A model generated the notes under the pieces. The model made no database searches. It was not told the origin of the DNA and saw nothing but the letters and a program-made list of their open reading frames with translations. A DNA stretch of 64,000 nt, from positions 4,093,938 to 4,157,937 of the forward strand of contig NZ_KV917377.1 of assembly GCF_002019705.1 (NCBI RefSeq), read 5' to 3'. The DNA is from Shouchella patagoniensis. GTDB taxonomy: Bacteria; Bacillota; Bacilli; Bacillales; Bacillaceae_D. Below are positions 60,016-64,000 of this stretch, piece after piece; the first letter of the stretch is position 1; every line of letters starts with the position of its first letter. The translations under genes were made by a program, and so were the position numbers.

Positions 60016-60695
60016 CGTATACTCACCCCCTTATTGGAATCAAGTTGTTCAATGATTTCACGGAAATCATTGAAATAGGAATGGGTTAAACCAAGTTCTC
60101 GGCATTTATCTAGTAAAAATTCATCACAAGCAAACACTTCATCTGCGACTTTTGCTGCTTGTAGATCGGTAATTGAATCGCCAATGACGATTTTGTAGTA
60201 TTCTTCTTCTGGATACTGTCTAAGAATAGACGGCTTACAGCAACCGCATTCGTTGGTACAATGTTGGTCACAGCTGTGTGGCCACGTAATCGTGATTGTA
60301 CTGCCACTGAAATCACTGCCATTGCAATACACATCGCCCAGAAGGTCAAAAGGCTCGAGGATCGGTTGAACAAAAAAATCAATGCCGCCACTTACAATTT
60401 TTAACGGAATCTGCTTTTTGCGAACATAGTCCAAAAAAGAAGAGAAGCCAGCGCGTATTTCAGCTTGTGCTAATACAAAATCGATAATCTCTTGCTTACG
60501 CTCAACCGGTATGGTGTTAAAAAGTTGACCAACACCGGAGCGAATCGAGATCCGTTCTGCTAAAATATCGTCTTTAATCGGTTCCCACCCTGGTGGAGCG
60601 AACCGTTTCATGATGGCAATAATATTGTCTTTTGTTGTGATCGTGCCATCAAAGTCACAAAAGAGAATCGGCTTTTTCTTCGCAAACGATGTCAT
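60012..60695 (-). CDS. mtnX: 2-hydroxy-3-keto-5-methylthiopentenyl-1-phosphate phosphatase
   Basis: A 227-residue HAD phosphatase. The nucleophile motif F-C-D-F-D-G-T-I-T is near residue 13, S-G-G-I-D-F near residue 100 and the acidic I-G-D-S-I-T-D-L near 170. A Cys-rich loop ([12 protein letters not shown]) is as in other MtnX proteins. It overlaps mtnW by 4 bases (ATGA) and mtnB by 4 bases. It hydrolyses the enol phosphate made by MtnW. Confidence 0.93.
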   Translation of the reverse strand: MTSFAKKKPILFCDFDGTITTKDNIIAIMKRFAPPGWEPIKDDILAERISIRSGVGQLFNTIPVERKQEIIDFVLAQAEIRAGFSSFLDYVRKKQIPLKIVSGGIDFFVQPILEPFDLLGDVYCNGSDFSGSTITITWPHSCDQHCTNECGCCKPSILRQYPEEEYYKIVIGDSITDLQAAKVADEVFACDEFLLDKCRELGLTHSYFNDFREIIEQLDSNKGVSIR

Positions 60696-61924
60696 GCTGG
60701 GTTACCCCATAAATGAATCGCTTCACTTAGCTCTGGCGAGTGGACTGCTGCCTCTGTTAATGATTGGTTTGCGAGCACTCCTGCGACCGCATCTCGAAAA
60801 GCTTTTGCTCCAGCACGGGCACCACCTGGATGACCATGAATACCGCCGCCAGCATTAATAACCGAATCTACGCCAAAGTCGTTTATTAATAACGGAGTGA
60901 GGCCAGGGTGAATGCCAGCCGATGGGACTGGAAACGCCTTGTTTAATGTGCTTGTCTTTGTTAAAGCGTGAGCAATTTCTGTTGTTTCGGACTTTGCTAA
61001 TGCCACACTTCCATACGGTGATGGAAATAAGACGAGATCGGCACCTGCTAAGCGTAATAATTTTCCGAGTAGTACTTTGTTTGAGATGCCATAAAAAGGT
61101 GACGGTGTTAAGGCACCAGAAACAGCAGGGTGTGCCATAATTGGAACGTGAATATCAGGGTCTTCTGCTAAGGCTTGCAAGACATCAAGCCCATAAGCAA
61201 AGACGTTAAACAATAACGCGTTTGCCCCAAGTTGGACAGCTTGTTTTGCTTTTTCTTTTAATTCAAAGGTACGACCGGTTAAGTTGACGGCGTACAGCTT
61301 TTGTTCACCTGTTTGTTCATACACCTCTTTTACTATTTCCGCGCCAGCTCGAACCCGGTCTGTAAAAGGCGTTAACGGGTTTTCAAATAAAATCTCATCA
61401 TCTTTTACAAGATCAACGCCTCCGAGTAGCTGATCTTTTAATTGCTTCTTAAACTCTGACAAGTCTTTGCCAATCATTCCTTTAAAAATGCTCATAACAA
61501 GCGGTCGGTCATATACATTTAATTGACTACGGATGCCCTCAATACCAAACTGTGGTCCAGGAAAAGCGGCTTCAAGCTCGGGATCTAATTCAATATCGAT
61601 GAGCTTAATCTCACCATCTAAAGACAGTTTTCCGAAGATGGTTGTTAAAATAGCAGGGAGGTCGGTAGAGAAATTGGCGGCAGGATAAGCGATCTTAATT
61701 AACCCTGTTGTCCGTTCCTCCGCAAAGGCACGATTGGTTTGTTCGGTTGGTTGCTCTTCAAGCACCTCGACGACTTCTCCTTTATGCTTCTCGAGCTGCT
61801 GCTTTTCAAGTGACGGTAAATGAGTCCATGAACCAATTGTTAACCCAAGGGCAATTGACTCTGCCTTTTTATGAAGGTCCTTTTTCGGATCAAATACGCG
61901 ATACGTTGCTGTAACGATACTCAT
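60692..61924 (-). CDS. mtnW: 2,3-diketo-5-methylthiopentyl-1-phosphate enolase (RuBisCO-like)
   Basis: A 410-residue RuBisCO-like protein that tautomerises the diketo intermediate in methionine salvage. The carbamylated Lys (K174) and acidic metal ligands are in D-L-V-K-D-D-E; the later phosphate-binding blocks are [13 protein letters not shown] and F-P-S-P-Y-G. As in other RLPs, some RuBisCO active-site residues are changed. ATG 61924 has AGGAGG upstream; the open frame starts 10 codons earlier without one. First gene of the mtn operon, read from a SAM riboswitch. Confidence 0.95.
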   Translation of the reverse strand: MSIVTATYRVFDPKKDLHKKAESIALGLTIGSWTHLPSLEKQQLEKHKGEVVEVLEEQPTEQTNRAFAEERTTGLIKIAYPAANFSTDLPAILTTIFGKLSLDGEIKLIDIELDPELEAAFPGPQFGIEGIRSQLNVYDRPLVMSIFKGMIGKDLSEFKKQLKDQLLGGVDLVKDDEILFENPLTPFTDRVRAGAEIVKEVYEQTGEQKLYAVNLTGRTFELKEKAKQAVQLGANALLFNVFAYGLDVLQALAEDPDIHVPIMAHPAVSGALTPSPFYGISNKVLLGKLLRLAGADLVLFPSPYGSVALAKSETTEIAHALTKTSTLNKAFPVPSAGIHPGLTPLLINDFGVDSVINAGGGIHGHPGGARAGAKAFRDAVAGVLANQSLTEAAVHSPELSEAIHLWGNPA

Positions 61925-61951
61925 TTTTGAATAGCCTCCTAACATGTGTAA

Positions 61952-62116
61952 CAAAAAAAGCCCTCTTCGTAGCGAAGAGGACAGTGGACTCGTTTTTATG
62001 TCCTCTTATCTACCAAGGGTAACCTTGTGAGAATTAGCACCTTGAATGGGCAGTGTAAGCCAAAACAGGTTGCCGGGTTTCATTGGGATCGTCCCTCCAC
62101 CAGCTCTTCATAAGAG
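61952..62116 (-). promoter_or_regulatory. SAM-I (S-box) riboswitch upstream of mtnW
   Basis: Read on the minus strand: CTCTTAT (62110-62116) and ATAAGAG (62003-62009) form P1; between them are the S-box blocks GAGCTGGTGGAGGGA, GAAACCCGGCAACC and AAGGTGCTAATTC. A terminator hairpin CCTCTTCG-CTA-CGAAGAGG (61962-61980) with a T-run down to 61952 follows. High SAM should end transcription. Confidence 0.95.
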
Positions 62117-62151
62117 TAAAAATAAATTAAGTTTGGTCAATCTTATAATGG

Positions 62152-62180
62152 ATTATGACAGTGTGCGTCTACTCTGTCAA
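62152..62180 (-). promoter_or_regulatory. mtn operon promoter
   Basis: TTGACA (62175-62180), 17-nt spacer, CATAAT (62152-62157) on the minus strand: a near-consensus sigma-A promoter about 45 nt before the riboswitch. Confidence 0.8.
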
Positions 62181-62205
62181 TTAGGAAAAAAGTTTATTAA
62201 ATCTA

Positions 62206-62234
62206 TTGACAATGAATTTAAACACTCGTATTAT
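62206..62234 (+). promoter_or_regulatory. Promoter of the sugar-type ABC importer
   Basis: TTGACA (62206-62211), 17-nt spacer, TATTAT (62229-62234). It diverges from the mtn promoter, whose -35 is 25 nt to the left. Confidence 0.8.
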
Positions 62235-62292
62235 TAAAACCAATTACTCTGATTGGGAATAGAGAATTTGAGTACACAACTTTATTATGAAA

Positions 62293-62491
62293 CTCTTATC
62301 GAGAGCTGGCTGAGGGAATTGGCCCTGTGAAGCCCGGCAACCGACCTAATCATCATGTGTATCTTTTATGATGAGAACCTTTAAGGTATGAAGGCACGGT
62401 GCTACATCCAACAGACTTTTATTTGAGTCTGAAAGATAAGAGGTAGGATCATCGCATTCCGCCTCTTTCTTAAATCGAAAGAGGCTTTTTT
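62293..62491 (+). promoter_or_regulatory. SAM-I (S-box) riboswitch upstream of the ABC importer
   Basis: P1 is CTCTTATC (62293-62300) with GATAAGAG (62435-62442). Inside are GAGAGCTGGCTGAGGGA, GAAGCCCGGCAACC, a variable P3/P4 arm and AAGGCACGGTGCTACATCC. Terminator GCCTCTTTC-ttaaatc-GAAAGAGGC (62461-62485) ends in six T (62486-62491). It sits 28 nt before the binding-protein gene. Confidence 0.95.
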
Positions 62492-62519
62492 ATATTTTTA
62501 ATAGATGGAGAGATGAGAC

Positions 62520-63626
62520 ATGAGAAAAGCATTTGGGGTTAAACCAATCGGGGTTTCTGCAGCTTGCATTCTACTTCTTGCTGCTTGTGGGGATGGAGAT
62601 GCAACGGAGGTTCAAGCAGACATCGATTTAGATGGTGTGCCAGAGAGATTCGCTCAAGGAGAAGGCGCGAAAATTAAAGTCATCCGTAAAATAGGTGGAG
62701 ACGATCATACAGCTCAATATTTAGCAGGAGTTCAACAAGAAGGGGAGGCTTTAGGATTTGATGTGGACGTCTTTACGGCTAATGGTGATACAGTGAAGTA
62801 TCATGATGCGATCTCGCAAGCAATTAATGGGGGATACGATGGCTTAATCCTTTCCCATGGCGATGATGCTGCTACGGTAGATGCTGTAAAACGTGCAGTT
62901 GATCAAGGGATAGAGGTTGTCACATTTGATTCAAATCCTGATTTAGAGACAATTGAAGGTGTGACATTAACCTCACAAGATGATGAAGAACTCGCTACAC
63001 TTGCACTAGGTAAGTTAATTGAAGATTTTGACGGGGAGGCGGATATTGTTTATTTGTGGGTGGATGGATTTCCTCCAATGGTCCGAAGAGACGCTGTCTA
63101 TCAAGAGGTTCTGGCCGATCAACCAGGAATCAATGAACTTGAACGATTTGGTGTAGCGGCAGAAGACACATCCACGCAAACACAAAATGCGGTTGTAGCC
63201 TTGCTTAATAAATACCGAGAAGGTGAAATTGATGCAATTTTTGCGACTTGGGATGCATTTGCAATTGGAGCAACACGTGCACTTGAGGAAGCAGGACGAG
63301 ATGAAATTGACATCTATGGCATTGATGTATCAAATGCCGATCTTCAAATGATGCAACAAGAAAATAGTACATGGAACTATACAGCTGCCGTTGATCCAAA
63401 GCTAATTGGGTCTATCAACTTACGGATTCTTGCAAAGAAATTAGCTGGTGAAGAAACACCCCAGTTTTATGATTTAGAAGCCTCCCTCATTTCTCGCGAT
63501 CAATTACTGCAAGCCGAGAGTGAAGTGAATATGGTCACATTAACAGATGTCCTTCCTAACTGGGGTGAGTCAGATGCCTTTTTAGAAGACTGGATGACTG
63601 TGTTAAAAGAACATAACGAACAATAG
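62520..63626 (+). CDS. Sugar-type ABC substrate-binding lipoprotein, S-box controlled
   Basis: A 368-residue periplasmic-binding-protein-like lipoprotein of the ribose (RbsB/peripla_BP_4) class. The lipobox is L-L-A-A-C with Cys near residue 23; the ligand domain has Y-D-G-L-I-L-S-H-G-D-D-A near residue 104, V-V-T-F-D-S-N-P near 136 and I-D-A-I-F-A-T-W-D-A near 238. GGAGAGATGAG precedes ATG 62520. Control by a SAM riboswitch and the divergent mtn operon point to methylthioribose or another sulfur-bearing sugar as ligand, an inference not shown by the protein itself. Confidence 0.85.
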   Translation: MRKAFGVKPIGVSAACILLLAACGDGDATEVQADIDLDGVPERFAQGEGAKIKVIRKIGGDDHTAQYLAGVQQEGEALGFDVDVFTANGDTVKYHDAISQAINGGYDGLILSHGDDAATVDAVKRAVDQGIEVVTFDSNPDLETIEGVTLTSQDDEELATLALGKLIEDFDGEADIVYLWVDGFPPMVRRDAVYQEVLADQPGINELERFGVAAEDTSTQTQNAVVALLNKYREGEIDAIFATWDAFAIGATRALEEAGRDEIDIYGIDVSNADLQMMQQENSTWNYTAAVDPKLIGSINLRILAKKLAGEETPQFYDLEASLISRDQLLQAESEVNMVTLTDVLPNWGESDAFLEDWMTVLKEHNEQ

Positions 63627-63634
63627 GTGATTTG

Positions 63635-64000
63635 ATGAAGCTACAGATGAAAGAAATTTCAGTTTCCTACCCTGGTGTAAAAGCGCTTGATCAGGCTGCT
63701 TTTGAGGTGAGTGGAGGCTCGGCCCACGCGCTAATTGGTGCAAATGGCGCAGGTAAATCAACGCTAATGAAAGTGTTATCGGGTTCCGAGGCAGGGTACG
63801 CGGGAACGGTATTAGTTGATGGGCAAGAGGTTTCAATTCGTTCACCCAGAGATGCGCAAATGCTTGGCATTCAAATCGTTCATCAAGAAGTAGATACGGG
63901 GCTCGTGCCGTACGTATCTGTTGCAGAAAATATGCATTTGTATACATTTGGATCGAGTCAGAAGAAAAAGGGTTGGGTGAAATGGAGCTCTTTGTACAAG
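63635..64000 (+). CDS. Sugar-type ABC transporter ATPase (partial, continues beyond window)
   Basis: The first 122 codons of an RbsA-like ATPase, which usually has two ATPase domains. Walker A is G-A-N-G-A-G-K-S-T near residue 36, then V-L-S-G, D-G-Q-E-V-S-I-R-S-P and the Q-loop H-Q-E-V-D-T. AGGTGATTTG upstream of ATG 63635; 8 nt after the binding-protein stop. It should power import of the ligand bound by the preceding lipoprotein; the permease is expected further on. The gene is cut by the window end. Confidence 0.9.
   Translation, partial: MKLQMKEISVSYPGVKALDQAAFEVSGGSAHALIGANGAGKSTLMKVLSGSEAGYAGTVLVDGQEVSIRSPRDAQMLGIQIVHQEVDTGLVPYVSVAENMHLYTFGSSQKKKGWVKWSSLYK

Overview
The window looks like chromosomal DNA from a spore-forming, low-to-mid GC member of the Bacillaceae, most like the alkaliphilic Shouchella (Bacillus clausii) / Alkalihalobacillus group. 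The support is indirect: AGGAGG-type ribosome binding sites and frequent TTG/GTG starts; a MocR-type pdxR divergent from pdxST; two SAM (S-box) riboswitches; a textbook Bacillus 7-1-7 Fur box; and spore genes (an Sda-like checkpoint peptide, a Ger(x)C germination lipoprotein, a collagen-like exosporium protein, an RsbR-type stressosome protein). No rRNA, tRNA, CRISPR array, prophage or intact insertion sequence was seen.

Layout. 0.2-7.5 kb: secreted GH43 arabinanase, an ABC exporter plus ferritin unit read from a Fur-box promoter, a DUF2268 metalloprotease, two tiny membrane proteins, a LysE-type exporter and an HD phosphohydrolase. 7.5-13.8 kb: acetyltransferases, a DinB-like protein, an Lrp regulator divergent from two isochorismatase-fold hydrolases (the first fused to a zinc-ribbon DUF1272 domain), a phospholipase C-like protein and a VanW protein. 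13.9-14.5 kb: a 21-nt tandem repeat tract with a short relative at 58.6 kb. 14.6-23.6 kb: regulator/enzyme pairs (HxlR with a luciferase-like monooxygenase and FMN reductase; MarR with an MFS exporter), a kinase-like phosphotransferase and a FAD monooxygenase. 23.6-28.8 kb: decaying genes plus secreted and small proteins.

28.9-31.9 kb is the vitamin B6 locus (pdxR divergent from pdxST). 32.9-37.8 kb holds an Sda-like gene and a formate locus: an FNT-family transporter, a DUF2294/MpsC-like protein and a molybdopterin oxidoreductase of the FdhF/YdeP type. The transporter and the oxidoreductase are each preceded by an untranslated segment with the same unusual hairpin (stem closed on a CGNCC-type loop) leading into an intrinsic terminator. 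I do not recognise this as a known riboswitch class, and it is the best candidate here for something undescribed. 37.9-39.4 kb is a TetR-azoreductase pair with two matching operators. 40.7-41.7 kb and 44.9-48.2 kb are gene graveyards. 48.3-58.6 kb has the exosporium protein, more acetyltransferases, an RsbR paralogue, an old yellow enzyme and a beta-lactamase-fold hydrolase.

58.8-64 kb is a methionine-salvage region: mtnW-mtnX-mtnB-mtnD on the minus strand, divergent from a sugar-type ABC importer (binding lipoprotein and ATPase, the latter running off the window). Each side has its own near-consensus sigma-A promoter and its own SAM riboswitch, suggesting that methylthioribose-type uptake and salvage are switched together.

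Two cautions. At least a dozen genes carry frameshifts, in-frame stops or truncations; some may be assembly errors rather than decay, and the sequence alone cannot tell. All family assignments are from recognition of motifs and protein sequence, without database searches.
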